From Cupriavidus sp. D384 (lineage in GTDB: Bacteria; Pseudomonadota; Gammaproteobacteria; Burkholderiales; Burkholderiaceae), in NCBI RefSeq assembly GCF_001652915.1, contig NZ_BBQI01000093.1:1-64000 (forward strand): DNA of 64,000 nucleotides, in the 5' to 3' direction. Within the stretch, counting starts at the first letter, position 1; each line of letters opens with the position of its first letter. A program made the translations under genes and the position numbers. Positions 8,356-17,404 of the stretch are shown here, piece after piece. The notes under the pieces were generated by a model. It had not been told where the DNA came from. It did no database searches and saw only the letters and a list, made by a program, of their open reading frames with translations.

Positions 8356-9273
8356 CTACTGGTGTGAGAACATTCGGTTGCCCCCGATTTCTACACTGGC
8401 TTGAAGAATAGTTCCCGATCCGGATTCCGTGATGAAGAGCGTCTTACCGTCATGCCCCCCGAAGGCGACATTCGTTGTGTGTCGATGCCCATCTGCCTGA
8501 ATCCTTGCGGTTGGCTCGCCGAATCTATCGACTAACCAGACCGATCCCAAACCAACATGAGCGATAGCCAATCCGCCCTGCGCATCGAGCGCAAGGCCAT
8601 CAGGCCCGTTGCCTCCAGATAGCTGGACAAAAATACCGACCTTTGTTGCGTTGCCATCCTTGTCCAGGGGTACGCGCCACACGGCATTCGCACGAGTTGC
8701 TGCAACAAAAACGCTTCGCTCCTCCAAATCCATGACAACACCGTTTGGGCTGGGAATGTTGCTGAGTAGGCAAGATACCTTACCGTCTCGCGTCACGCGA
8801 AATAATCGCCCTGTAGCATCATGTAGCCCGGTCAATCCCTGATCGGTGAAGTAGAGATCCCCGTTTGTCGCGAAAAACAAGTCGTTGATTGCCTTGAAGT
8901 GCTCCAGGCCCGCTCGCTCAAGAAATGACGATACTTTCCCTGTTTGCGGATCGACCGTGAGCAGCCCACGCTTGAAGTCTGCGACGAATAGCCTGCCATC
9001 GCGATGAACCTTGAGTCCATTCGGCCAGCCGTCATACTCCGTTAGAAGTTCAAAGCTCCCATCGCCGGCGATACGAAAGATTCGCCCATTCGGCAGGTCC
9101 ACACAGTATAGATTTCCGTCTCTGTCGAACGACGGCCCCTCCAAGAGCGTCTCGGACGGCGTGCCGGCTGGTTGGCCAGTGCACCATTCTGCATTCGGTT
9201 TAGCAGGACGCAGATGTTGTGGGAGCTCGGCAAACACGGTTGCCTCAATGCGAGGCGGAGCGGAGAAGAACAT
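8356..9273 (-). CDS. SMP-30/gluconolactonase family protein
   Basis: A 305-aa six-bladed beta-propeller of the SMP-30/gluconolactonase/LRE family, whose characterised members hydrolyse sugar or hydroxy-acid lactones using a bound divalent metal. Family features include EGPSFDRDGNLYCVDLPNGR, GWPNGLKVHRDGRLFVADF, KAINDLFFATNGDLYFTD, SPNGVVMD and NGPDGLALDAQGGLAIAH. Candidate metal ligands are the Glu in EGPSF, the Asn in PNGV and the Asp in GPDGL. No signal peptide is seen. It begins 15 bp after the upstream Bug gene and probably forms an operon with it, which suggests a lactone or sugar-acid substrate. Confidence 0.85.
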   Translation of the reverse strand: MFFSAPPRIEATVFAELPQHLRPAKPNAEWCTGQPAGTPSETLLEGPSFDRDGNLYCVDLPNGRIFRIAGDGSFELLTEYDGWPNGLKVHRDGRLFVADFKRGLLTVDPQTGKVSSFLERAGLEHFKAINDLFFATNGDLYFTDQGLTGLHDATGRLFRVTRDGKVSCLLSNIPSPNGVVMDLEERSVFVAATRANAVWRVPLDKDGNATKVGIFVQLSGGNGPDGLALDAQGGLAIAHVGLGSVWLVDRFGEPTARIQADGHRHTTNVAFGGHDGKTLFITESGSGTILQASVEIGGNRMFSHQ

Positions 9274-9288
9274 TGCTAGCGTTTCTCC

Positions 9289-10275
9289 TTAGTCCATCTT
9301 CAGTCCAAGATCTTTGATAAGCGGCCCAAGGGCCTTACTTTCACTCTCGATCTTCTGGGACAACTCTTCGGAAGTGCTGGCCGTCGCCTCCATCCCCAAT
9401 TCTGCGAACCGTTGCCTGATATCAGGCAGGCTCAACACTGCAGCGATGTCATGTTGAATCTTCTGCTGAATATCTTTTGGCAACCCTCGCGGGGCGAGAA
9501 TCGCATGCCAGAGCCCCGCCTCAGAGTTCATGAGCCCGGCTTCTGCCAGCGTAGGAACATCTGGCAAAGCGGGAATGCGCTTTGTGTCGTTTGTGGCAAG
9601 CGCGCGCATCTTGCCTTGCCTGATGAAGGGCAGATTCGCGGCAATACCATCGACCGCCATGTCGATCTCCCCACCCGCCAACGCACGCGTGACATCCGCT
9701 CCGCTCTTGTAGGGTACATACTGAAGCTGGATTTTGGCGTCCCGGCTTAGACGCTCCGCCGCGAGTTGAAGCCCTACGGTGCCGCCACCGATGGTGTATT
9801 TCCCTGGATGGGCACGCGCCAATGCCAGAAACTCAGCCATGCTCTTCGCAGGTACCTTCGGGTTCGAGACGAGAACCACGGGTACGTTTGCCACGAGCGA
9901 AATTGGCACAAAGTCGCTTTGCACGTTGTAAGGCAACTTCGAAAACGTGAACCGGTTCACGGTCAATGTCGAGTTGATCGCCTGAAGCAACGTGTATCCA
10001 TCAGGCGCGGCCCGGACAACGTCGACTGCCCCAATCGTCGTATTCCCCCCCGGCTTGTTGTCGATGATGACACTCTGCCCCCAACGTTCACTCAACCTCT
10101 GGCCGATCGCTCTTGCCACCACGTCAGCTGGGCCGCCAGGACCAAACGGAACCACAACACGCACTGCTCTAGTTGGCCATTCAGATTTGGCAACTGAATA
10201 GGGGCTCGTAAGCATCGCAACCAACCCAACTGCCACAGCGCAAATGCGCGGGACAGCATGCACGAATTTACTCAT
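9289..10275 (-). CDS. Bug-family (TctC) periplasmic solute-binding protein
   Basis: A TctC-like receptor of 328 aa from the start MSKFVHAV. It has a signal peptide ending near YSVAKSEWP and the motif VRVVVPFGPGGPADVVARAI. The start is supported by a GGAGGAGAC Shine-Dalgarno sequence just upstream; an earlier in-frame ATG at 10353 lacks this and would precede the signal peptide by 26 residues. It lies 15 bp before the SMP-30-like lactonase, implying shared transcription, and downstream of a LysR gene transcribed in the same direction. Confidence 0.9.
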   Translation of the reverse strand: MSKFVHAVPRICAVAVGLVAMLTSPYSVAKSEWPTRAVRVVVPFGPGGPADVVARAIGQRLSERWGQSVIIDNKPGGNTTIGAVDVVRAAPDGYTLLQAINSTLTVNRFTFSKLPYNVQSDFVPISLVANVPVVLVSNPKVPAKSMAEFLALARAHPGKYTIGGGTVGLQLAAERLSRDAKIQLQYVPYKSGADVTRALAGGEIDMAVDGIAANLPFIRQGKMRALATNDTKRIPALPDVPTLAEAGLMNSEAGLWHAILAPRGLPKDIQQKIQHDIAAVLSLPDIRQRFAELGMEATASTSEELSQKIESESKALGPLIKDLGLKMD

Positions 10276-10397
10276 AGTCTCCTCCGTTTTATGTACTTCG
10301 CGGACGAGTATGTGCCAACTATCCAATCCTGATAATCGAGATTGTTTGCACAATTATCCTGGTTTTCAGCATACTAGGAGGCTCCCACGTCGGCACG

Positions 10398-11312
10398 TCA
10401 GTTGCATGGGATAAAAGTCGAGGATGACTTTTTACTGGCAGCTACCAAGTGATCCCACAGTAGCGTGGCTGCTGTGGATAAGCTTCTTCCGCGCCGACGA
10501 ACGAGGTAAAACCGCCTCACGAAGTGAGCATCAGTCAGCGGGCGAGAGACAAGGTCGTCGCGCTGGCAAAGTGGCAGCGCCATTCGCGGAACGACGCCTA
10601 AACCGAACCCCGCACTAATCAGCCCAACCAGCGTTCCAAAGTTGGTCACCTCGAACCCAGAATCGCGTATGCCAGCTTTTCGCAAATCCATTAGGCGTTG
10701 CTCCCAAACGTCGCCCCGGCCCGCAACATGGACGAAGTCTCGCCCGACTAGTTGAGACAAGGACAAGCGCCGACGTGCGGAGAGCGGATCATCTTTCCTC
10801 AGCAGGACCGAGAATTCTGCGTCAAATAGCGGTGTAGCCTCGAACTCAGCCAAATCACCGGGTTCGGCAGCAAGCGCTAGATCAGTAATACCTTGGCTCA
10901 CCATCTCAAAGCACCGCTGAGACACACCATCGCGCAGATTGATCCGTATCCCACTATTGCCCTTTGAGAATTCACTCAGCCTCTCGGGCAACCAAGACAC
11001 GCATGGAGTAGGAGTCGCTGCGATGGACGCCTCACCTGACTTCCCTGCGATTCTCGCGCGCAGTTCATCCATCGCAAAATCGACCTCAGCAGCAATCCGA
11101 CGCGCACCCAGCTCAAATATCTCTCCTTCGGGGGTGAGCGCCACATGCCTGGTACTTCTGTCGAACAGGCGTACGCCCACATCCTCCTCCAGGCGACTGA
11201 TGATCTGGCTGAATGCTGACGTCGAGACGTGTACTCGCTCAGCTGCGAGCGAGAACCGCAGCGTCTCACACAAGGCCAAGAATGCGTCTAGTTGGGCAGT
11301 CGAAAGTCTCAT
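10398..11312 (-). CDS. LysR-family transcriptional regulator
   Basis: A 304-aa LysR-type regulator. The HTH segment is LDAFLALCETLRFSLAAERVHVSTSAFSQIISRLEEDVGVRLFDRSTR and the effector domain follows. It is divergent from the AtuA-like gene at 11411 with 98 bp between them. That gap contains a GTAAAA-N8-TTTTAC dyad (11319-11338) near the regulator start. It probably controls the AtuA-like operon and perhaps the Bug and SMP-30 genes downstream of it on the same strand. The effector is unknown. Confidence 0.9.
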   Translation of the reverse strand: MRLSTAQLDAFLALCETLRFSLAAERVHVSTSAFSQIISRLEEDVGVRLFDRSTRHVALTPEGEIFELGARRIAAEVDFAMDELRARIAGKSGEASIAATPTPCVSWLPERLSEFSKGNSGIRINLRDGVSQRCFEMVSQGITDLALAAEPGDLAEFEATPLFDAEFSVLLRKDDPLSARRRLSLSQLVGRDFVHVAGRGDVWEQRLMDLRKAGIRDSGFEVTNFGTLVGLISAGFGLGVVPRMALPLCQRDDLVSRPLTDAHFVRRFYLVRRRGRSLSTAATLLWDHLVAASKKSSSTFIPCN

Positions 11313-11318
11313 TGTTAA

Positions 11319-11338
11319 GTAAAACAGGATTATTTTAC
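11319..11338. promoter_or_regulatory. Candidate LysR operator, GTAAAA-N8-TTTTAC
   Basis: A perfect 6-bp dyad with an 8-bp spacer in the AT-rich divergent region between the LysR gene (start 11312) and the AtuA-like gene (start 11411). Position and symmetry fit an autoregulatory LysR site. The sequence is not a known consensus. Confidence 0.35.
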
Positions 11339-11410
11339 GAATAAGCCCAATTTACTACAAAATAGACTTGACGCAAGATCCTGCCAGTCATTTTCTAGCA
11401 GGAGACAACA

Positions 11411-12760
11411 ATGGTGAAGAGCCTTCTCGTTGGATGCGGTGCAGGGTTTTCGGGCGATCGAGTTGACGCCGCTGAGCCGGTCGTTGACACGCTGATCCGT
11501 CGAGCTCAACCGGCCGTACTAATTTACGAGAACCTAGCTGAGCGCACGCTTGCGTTTGCACACATTGCGAAGTCCAACGATCCGCAACTGGGATATGAGC
11601 CGTTGCTCGCATTGGAACTATCCCCCGTGCTCGGCAAGTGTCTTAGTCACGGCATTCCAATCGTTGGCAATTTCGGCGCGGCCAACCCAGAGGGCGCTGC
11701 CAAACGGATTCTGGAACTCGCCGCCGAACTTGGACTGCCAACTCCGACAATTGCGATAGTCAGCGGTGACGAGGTTCCTCTGGATGGCCACATTGAAGCC
11801 ATGGCAACTCTGTTTGCGACATCGGTGCCACAGGAGAAGGTAGTAAGCGCCAATGTCTATCAAGGTGCGTTTCCGATCGCAGAGGCCCTCAAAGCAGGCG
11901 CGCAAATCGTCGTGACTGGGCGCGTCGCCGATCCAGCACTTACTCTCGGCCCCGCCATTGCGCATTTTGGCTGGCAAGAAGACGACTGGGACAAGCTGGC
12001 GGGTGCCTCTATTGCCGGCCATCTCCTGGAATGCGGCAGCCAGGTAACAGGGGGGTACTTCTGCGACCCCGGCATGAAAGATGTGCCTGGAATGGACAAG
12101 CTAGGCTTCCCCATCGCGGAGATCTTCCCAGATGGCAGTTGCATCATCACGAAGGCGGACGACACGGGAGGAATGGTTGACCTACTGACCGTCAAGGAGC
12201 AACTGATCTACGAGATCCATGATCCTGCCCGGTTCATGACGCCCGACGTAGTGGCAGATATTGGCGAACTTGAGCTCGAACAGATAGGTGCAAACGCGGT
12301 TCGTGTACACGGAGTGCGCGGCCAACAACGACCGGATACCTTAAAGACCAACGTCTACTTCGACGACGGTTGGCTCGGGGAAGCCGAAATATCCTATTCC
12401 GGCTGCAATGCCGAAGCCCGCGCTCGCCTTAGCATGCAAGTCATTGAAGCTCGCCTGAAAGGTGCGCTTCACCTTCGATTCGATCTCATTGGTGTCGTGA
12501 GCATCAGTGGCGACGACTCAGGACGTCTTTTGAAATCGACGGCTCGGGGCTTCGCTAGCGATGTACGGCTGCGCGTGGCCGGTGCTCATGCTGAAGCAGA
12601 CGTCATCGATCGCATGCTACGAGAAGTGAACGCTTTATATAACAACGGTCCTGCAGGAGGTGGCGGCGTTAGACTAAATAAGCGCCGGCGCGTCTCGATG
12701 CAAACCTGCTTCGTTCCTCGTTCCGCGGTTCCAGCCCGCTTCCATTTCGTCACGCAATGA
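11411..12760 (+). CDS. AtuA-like (DUF1446) protein
   Basis: A 449-aa protein of the acyclic terpene utilisation AtuA family (formerly DUF1446). The family marks include an N-terminal GCGAGFSGDRVDAAEPVVD, IPIVGNFGAANPEGA, VVTGRVADPALTLGP, HLLECGSQVTGGYF and a C-terminal NNGPAGGGGVR. The biochemical function is unproven; AtuA is essential for citronellol/geraniol use in Pseudomonas, and homologues occur in many acyl-CoA clusters. AGGAGACAACA precedes the ATG. The downstream gene is the small AtuA-associated domain, and together they match the full-length fused form. No acyl-CoA carboxylase genes (AtuC/AtuF) are nearby, so a terpene pathway is not indicated. Confidence 0.85.
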   Translation: MVKSLLVGCGAGFSGDRVDAAEPVVDTLIRRAQPAVLIYENLAERTLAFAHIAKSNDPQLGYEPLLALELSPVLGKCLSHGIPIVGNFGAANPEGAAKRILELAAELGLPTPTIAIVSGDEVPLDGHIEAMATLFATSVPQEKVVSANVYQGAFPIAEALKAGAQIVVTGRVADPALTLGPAIAHFGWQEDDWDKLAGASIAGHLLECGSQVTGGYFCDPGMKDVPGMDKLGFPIAEIFPDGSCIITKADDTGGMVDLLTVKEQLIYEIHDPARFMTPDVVADIGELELEQIGANAVRVHGVRGQQRPDTLKTNVYFDDGWLGEAEISYSGCNAEARARLSMQVIEARLKGALHLRFDLIGVVSISGDDSGRLLKSTARGFASDVRLRVAGAHAEADVIDRMLREVNALYNNGPAGGGGVRLNKRRRVSMQTCFVPRSAVPARFHFVTQ

Positions 12761-12768
12761 GGCCTCTG

Positions 12769-13092
12769 ATGCCAATCAAAACCGTTCCACTCTACGAACT
12801 TGCGCACGCTCGCACGGGTGATAAGGGAAATCGATCAAATATTAGCGTGATCGTCTACCGGCCAGAAGACTACGATCTACTTGTGACCCAGGTGACTGAA
12901 GATCGTGTTACGGAGCATTTTAGGCATCGGACGCCAACTCATGTCGTTCGTTATCTCTTACCAAGGCTTGGCGCGATGAACTTCGTCCTCGACGATGTAC
13001 TGGACGGCGGCGTGAATAATTCCCTTAATCTGGATGCACACGGGAAAACTCTTTCGTTTCACTTGCTATCCCTTCCAATCGATATCGGGTAG
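12769..13092 (+). CDS. AtuA-associated ferredoxin-fold domain protein
   Basis: A protein of about 107 aa matching the small domain that is fused to the C-terminus of some AtuA/DUF1446 proteins. Recognisable elements are LYELAHARTGDKGNRSNISVI near the N-terminus and LDDVLDGGVNNSLNLDAHGKT near the C-terminus. The start at 12769 has a GAGG at 12759-12762; an alternative ATG at 12757 would overlap the AtuA stop by 4 bp. Either way the two are translationally close and likely form one complex. The Bug gene follows 30 bp later, giving a three-gene operon. Confidence 0.8.
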   Translation: MPIKTVPLYELAHARTGDKGNRSNISVIVYRPEDYDLLVTQVTEDRVTEHFRHRTPTHVVRYLLPRLGAMNFVLDDVLDGGVNNSLNLDAHGKTLSFHLLSLPIDIG

Positions 13093-13122
13093 CCCACACT
13101 TAAAAAAAAGGAGACCATCCTA

Positions 13123-14094
13123 ATGACCCGAATCTTTCTGGCTGCAATATTCGCTTCCTTCTCTATTTGCGAATCAATAGCATCCACCGACATTTCCTCA
13201 AGCTTTCCACAGAAGCCGATCAGAATGATTGTTCCATTCGGTGCCGGATCGGCCACAGATCTGTTCGCTCGCTCCGTGGCTGAAGCGATGGGTCAGCAGA
13301 CCGGCAAGGTCGTTGTCGTAGAAAACAAGCCAGGTGCTAGCGGTTTTTTGGCAGCTGTCTCAGCTAAGACGTCCGCGCCCGACGGCTACACCATCTTCTT
13401 TACAAGCAACACAACTCAGGTCGCCAACCCCAACTTGTTCAAATCCCTTCCTTATGATCCGGTAGCTGACTTTACGCCACTGGCGCTTCTTGGAAGCGGT
13501 GAGAATGTCCTTGTCGTCAATGCTAAGTCTTCGATACGCTCGCTATCCGATCTTATCAATGCGGCAAGAATCAAACCTAACACTTTGACTTTTGCCGCTG
13601 GCAGCGCGTCAAGTCGCGTATCCACCGAGCTGCTTCAACAGATGAGCAGCATAAAAGTCACCCATATTCCATATAAAAGCAACCCACAGGCGATCATTGA
13701 CTTACTTGGAGGACAGGTTGATTTTATGAGCACGGACACCGCCACTGGCATCCCTCACATAAAGCAAGGATCCCTGCGAGCCCTAGCAGTTACTGGAAAG
13801 AAGAGGAATCCACTGCTACCTGATGTCCCGACCATGGAAGAGGCAGGAATCTCAGGATATGTATTTAGCAACTGGTTTGCGGCCTATTCCCCAGCAGGCA
13901 CTCCCTTGCCAATCTCCACAAAGCTCAGTCGACTTTTTAACGATTCGCTAAAAAGTGAGAGCGTTAAGCAATTTTCAAAATCCTCAGGAAATCTGATTGA
14001 ATTTCGCGATGGCGTACATCTGCGAGCATTTCAAGCGGACGAGACGGCACGGTGGGCAAAAATTATCAAGGCAGCAGGTATCGTGGCGGAATAA
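13123..14094 (+). CDS. Bug-family (TctC) periplasmic solute-binding protein
   Basis: A TctC-like receptor of 323 aa. The signal peptide MTRIFLAAIFASFSICESIA is followed by FPQKPIRMIVPFGAGSATDLFARSVAEAMGQQ. An AAGGAG Shine-Dalgarno sequence lies just upstream. The third position of the GG(P) signature is Ser-Ala (GAGSATD), a common variant. It is the third gene of the AtuA-like operon, so it probably feeds the substrate handled by that pair or acts as a sensor. Its codon choice looks more AT-tolerant than in the core genes on the right. Confidence 0.9.
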   Translation: MTRIFLAAIFASFSICESIASTDISSSFPQKPIRMIVPFGAGSATDLFARSVAEAMGQQTGKVVVVENKPGASGFLAAVSAKTSAPDGYTIFFTSNTTQVANPNLFKSLPYDPVADFTPLALLGSGENVLVVNAKSSIRSLSDLINAARIKPNTLTFAAGSASSRVSTELLQQMSSIKVTHIPYKSNPQAIIDLLGGQVDFMSTDTATGIPHIKQGSLRALAVTGKKRNPLLPDVPTMEEAGISGYVFSNWFAAYSPAGTPLPISTKLSRLFNDSLKSESVKQFSKSSGNLIEFRDGVHLRAFQADETARWAKIIKAAGIVAE

Positions 14095-14295
14095 CTAACA
14101 ACTCATTGGATTGCACCTTCAACTGGAGAGTTGACGCGCGGTCAATGGACACCGTCCTCTCTGCCCTGAGACCACTTCAGCAGGTTGAGGTGCACTCTGT
14201 GCATGGCCCCGGCATCTGAACACGGCGCCGCAAAAGGCAAGTAGACCTGGCGAATACCTGGCCACCGTCTGACAGAGGCGGTGGTTCCGACCCAT

Positions 14296-14520
14296 TTACT
14301 CTTCCGCAATCAGAAACCGGTTCGGATACTCTCCCAACCAGGCCGGCGCCCTGCCACGGCCCGACCAGGTCGCGCCCGTCTTGGGGTCAAGATACTTGGG
14401 AGGCAATGCCTCCTTGGCAGCCTTCGCGGCCCCACTGCCAGCGGGCCACGAAGGCGCTTGCCTTGGATGTCCTCCACGGGCAGGTCGTATCGCTCCATCA
14501 GCGTGCGGATTTGCTCTCAG
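14296..14520 (-). pseudogene. H-NS-like gene remnant (C-terminal half, frameshifted)
   Basis: The end encodes an H-NS/MvaT-like DNA-binding tail, PPKYLDPKTGATWSGRGRAP and RFLIAEE, closely matching the intact copy at 23919-24233. Upstream coding, EQIRTLMERYDLPVEDIQGK, is in a different frame, so a frameshift lies near 14445. A stop codon (TGA) directly precedes the EQIRT segment and the N-terminal dimerisation helices are absent. It lies in a 700-bp interval between clusters B and C; I saw no other gene in 14095-14795. Confidence 0.8.
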
Positions 14521-14795
14521 CCCCTCGACCGAAGTTGACCCCCGCCAGGCACTCTGAACGATTGCGCCTGAATCTATTGCTTGTATTTGATGGCTTTGCC
14601 CTTGCTCGTCATCAAAGCACCTTAACGAGCGCACCATGCACCACGTACGCGGCCAACGCGACGCCTGCAACCAATTCGTCAACAACACGGTTTTTACGCG
14701 TTATGAATAAGTATGAAGGCGCTTTTTGCGCAGATGTCCTTGCCCCATAGTTCTCCTGCACCCGCATGAACGTGCGAACCAAAGGAGACCTGTCC

Positions 14796-15920
14796 GTGCC
14801 AATCATCAAATCTATCGAAGTCTGCGCAGCCCGCGTTCCGCTGGATAACGTAACTTCCCTCTCTAGTCGCACCGTGTACGACCGTCACTATGGTCTGGTC
14901 AAGGTACGCACTGCCGACGGTCTTGAAGGCATCGGTTTCTGCTATGTGGGAAGCGCGGCAGGCGAGATCTTCCGTGTCGCCGTTGAACAACTTCTTGCCC
15001 CGGTGCTCCTTGGAAAGGAATCACTGGCGGTCGAAGGCCTCTGGAAAGATATGTACCAAGAGGCTCTTCTGCAAGGCCGCATGGGTACCGTGATGCGCGC
15101 CATCAGCGCAGTGGACATCGCGCTGTGGGACTTGAATGCTAAGAGCGTTGGCCTGCCGCTCCACAAGTTCCTTGGCGCAGTCGAAACAGAGACCGTGGCT
15201 GCATATGCCAGTGGCGGCTACTACGTCGAAGGCAAGACGGCTGAGATGGTTGGCGAAGAAATGGCCAGCTACGTTGCCAAGGGTTTCAAGGCCGTCAAGA
15301 TGAAGACCGGTCGCTGGTCCCCGCAAGGCGAGGAGTCGCGGGTACGCGCCGCTCGCGAGGCCATCGGCCCCGACGTGGAGCTGATGCTCGACTGCAATAA
15401 CGGCTGGACCGATACCGTCCAGGCTATGCAATACCTTAGCCGCATCGAACAATACGATCCGTACTTCATTGAAGAGCCGTTCAGCCCCGACGACATCGAA
15501 AGCCACGCGCGCCTGGCGAAGCTGACCCGCATTCCCGTCGCTACCGCAGAAATTGGCTACGGACGCTGGTACCACAAGCAACTCCTGGATATGGGTGGCG
15601 CCGCCATCCTGCAGACGGACGCTGCCGTATGCGGTGGCATCACGGAGTGGAAGCGTATTGCTGCGATGGCAGCCGGCTACGGCATTCAGGTGTGTCCGCA
15701 CTGGTTCCACGACGTGCATGCACCGCTGGTCGCTGCCACGCCGAACGCACGATATGTCGAGTTCTTCTGGGATGACCAGGTGCTGAACTTCCGTCGTCTG
15801 GTTGACCGTCAACTGGACCACAAAGAGGGCCGTGTCGTTCTTCATCAGACGCCTGGTCTGGGCTTTGGCTTCGACGAGAAGGAAGTCGCAAAGTACGGCA
15901 AATGGTCGACTGTGTCGTAA
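14796..15920 (+). CDS. Mandelate racemase/muconate lactonizing enzyme family protein
   Basis: An enolase-superfamily enzyme of about 374 aa. These enzymes abstract a proton alpha to a carboxylate, leading to dehydration, racemisation or cycloisomerisation. Visible catalytic elements are KMK (general base region), metal ligands in LMLDCNNGW, FIEEPF and ATAEIGYG, and a His-Asp type dyad in QTDA and CPHWFHDVH with a late Glu in YVEFFWDD. This marks the mandelate racemase subgroup, many members of which use sugar acids. The GTG at 14796 is preferred because AAAGGAG (14781-14787) is correctly spaced; an ATG at 14766 would add 10 residues. The amidohydrolase and dehydrogenase downstream suggest aldarate or lactone breakdown. 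Confidence 0.87.
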   Translation: MPIIKSIEVCAARVPLDNVTSLSSRTVYDRHYGLVKVRTADGLEGIGFCYVGSAAGEIFRVAVEQLLAPVLLGKESLAVEGLWKDMYQEALLQGRMGTVMRAISAVDIALWDLNAKSVGLPLHKFLGAVETETVAAYASGGYYVEGKTAEMVGEEMASYVAKGFKAVKMKTGRWSPQGEESRVRAAREAIGPDVELMLDCNNGWTDTVQAMQYLSRIEQYDPYFIEEPFSPDDIESHARLAKLTRIPVATAEIGYGRWYHKQLLDMGGAAILQTDAAVCGGITEWKRIAAMAAGYGIQVCPHWFHDVHAPLVAATPNARYVEFFWDDQVLNFRRLVDRQLDHKEGRVVLHQTPGLGFGFDEKEVAKYGKWSTVS

Positions 15921-15951
15921 TTCGCAGCGTCACATAACTATAAGACGGTGG

Positions 15952-15981
15952 GTTCTTGAGCGCGATACTGCGCTCAAGAAC
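15952..15981. other. Intercistronic stem-loop 1
   Basis: GTTCTTGAGCGC (15952-15963) and GCGCTCAAGAAC (15970-15981) form a perfect 12-bp stem with a 6-base loop, 31 bp after the stop of the enolase-superfamily gene. No T-run follows, so a simple rho-independent terminator is not supported. It may stabilise mRNA or mediate partial termination. Confidence 0.6.
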
Positions 15982-15984
15982 GTG

Positions 15985-16024
15985 GTGAGCCATTCGAGCA
16001 GAGGCAACTGTTCGAATGGCTCAC
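15985..16024. other. Intercistronic stem-loop 2
   Basis: Arms of 17 bases (15985-16001 and 16008-16024, one G-T pair, inner 13 and outer parts otherwise exact) enclose a 6-base loop. It begins three bases after stem-loop 1 and ends 41 bp before the MFS start. No T-run follows. Together the two hairpins sit between genes that look co-transcribed and could set their relative expression. Confidence 0.6.
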
Positions 16025-16065
16025 TGCACTTACGCCGCGAGAATCTGAATTTGTTTGGAGACAGT

Positions 16066-17400
16066 ATGCAAAAGCCTGATGAACAAGTGGTAATGCGCAA
16101 AATCTTCTGGCGCGTTATTCCGCTATTGATGATCCTCTATGTGGTTTCCTACATCGACCGCATAAACGTTGGCTTCGCGGCCCTTACCATGAACAAGGAC
16201 ATTGGTCTGACGGCCTACATGTTCGGTTGGGGCGCTGGGATATTCTTCTTCGGCTACTGTCTCTTCGAAGTACCAAGCAATCTCCTGATGCTACGGTTCG
16301 GCGCACGCCGCTGGATTGCCCGCATCTTACTGAGCTGGGGCATACTCTCCTGTGCTATGGCGCTAGTGCAAGGGCCTACGAGCTTTCTGGCTCTCCGCTT
16401 TCTACTAGGTGTCGCAGAAGCAGGCTTTTTCCCCGGCGTAATTCTCTACCTGACCTACTGGTTCCCAGCCAGATACCGCGCGAGAATTGTCGCTATTTTC
16501 AGCCTCGCGATTCCCGTGTCGATTGCTATCGGTGCACCGCTATCCACACTTATCCTTGAGCTCGACGGAGTATTGGGCATCAAAGGCTGGCAATGGCTCT
16601 TTGTCATTGAAGGGCTACCCGCTGTGATAGGTACGTTCGCTGTCCTCCGATTGCTTACGGACCGCCCTGACCAAGCATCTTGGCTCACTCCTGAAGAAAG
16701 AGCGTGGTTGGACAGTGAACTTGCAAAGGACGCTGGCGCTAGCAGTGCTCACAACGTTTCGGCGCTGCGCCAGGCATTTGCGAATCCCGCTATCTTGGTG
16801 CTCGCATCCGTCTATTTCTGCGCCATTGCTGCCAACCTTGGACTGTCATTCTTCCTGCCGCAGATCATCAAAGCGCAGGGCTACAGCACAATGCAGGTCG
16901 GTCTCATCACGTCCATTCCGTACATTGCAGGCTGCGGGGGCATGCTCCTCATAGGATACTTGTCGGATCGATTTAACGAGCGGCGTTGGTTCCTCGCTCT
17001 GACGATGATCCTCGCCTCCGGAGGACTAGCATTGGCCGGCTCTCTAGGCGCATCACCCTGGTCCATCGTTGCACTCAGTGTCGCCGCAATCGGGATTCTG
17101 GGATGCAAAGGGCCGTTCTGGTCGCTGCCGGCTACATACCTCAGCGGCTCAGCCATGGCAGGTGGCATCGCGTTCATCAACGCTATTGGAAACCTAGGAG
17201 GCTTTGCGGGCCCCTACCTCGTTGGCAGCTTCAAGGGCGAATCCAGCAGCTATGCAAGTGGCCTCTTCGCGTTGGCAACAATGGCTGGCCTCGCAGCGTT
17301 GATAGCGATCCTCTTCATTCATCCGCGGCGCAATCGCACTGAAAATCCCGGAAACGACATACACGGCGCACTCTCGACGCCCGCTGACGAGCGCTCTTAA
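16066..17400 (+). CDS. MFS transporter, anion:cation symporter (ACS) type
   Basis: A 444-aa major facilitator with about 12 predicted membrane segments. The ACS family signature is clear in TM1 (ILYVVSYIDRINVGFAALTM). ACS proteins import organic anions such as tartrate, phthalate, glucarate and hexuronates with protons. The start is MQKPDEQ with TTTGGAGAC upstream; the open frame extends 88 codons further 5' but without family similarity. Genes in the same unit (enolase superfamily upstream) suggest a sugar-acid or dicarboxylate substrate. The stop is 4 bp from the convergent LysR gene. Confidence 0.88.
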   Translation: MQKPDEQVVMRKIFWRVIPLLMILYVVSYIDRINVGFAALTMNKDIGLTAYMFGWGAGIFFFGYCLFEVPSNLLMLRFGARRWIARILLSWGILSCAMALVQGPTSFLALRFLLGVAEAGFFPGVILYLTYWFPARYRARIVAIFSLAIPVSIAIGAPLSTLILELDGVLGIKGWQWLFVIEGLPAVIGTFAVLRLLTDRPDQASWLTPEERAWLDSELAKDAGASSAHNVSALRQAFANPAILVLASVYFCAIAANLGLSFFLPQIIKAQGYSTMQVGLITSIPYIAGCGGMLLIGYLSDRFNERRWFLALTMILASGGLALAGSLGASPWSIVALSVAAIGILGCKGPFWSLPATYLSGSAMAGGIAFINAIGNLGGFAGPYLVGSFKGESSSYASGLFALATMAGLAALIAILFIHPRRNRTENPGNDIHGALSTPADERS

Positions 17401-17404
17401 GCAA

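Noticed and set aside
14281..14538. A + strand frame over the H-NS remnant
   Set aside because: It is the antisense of a recognisable H-NS-like tail and has no merit of its own.
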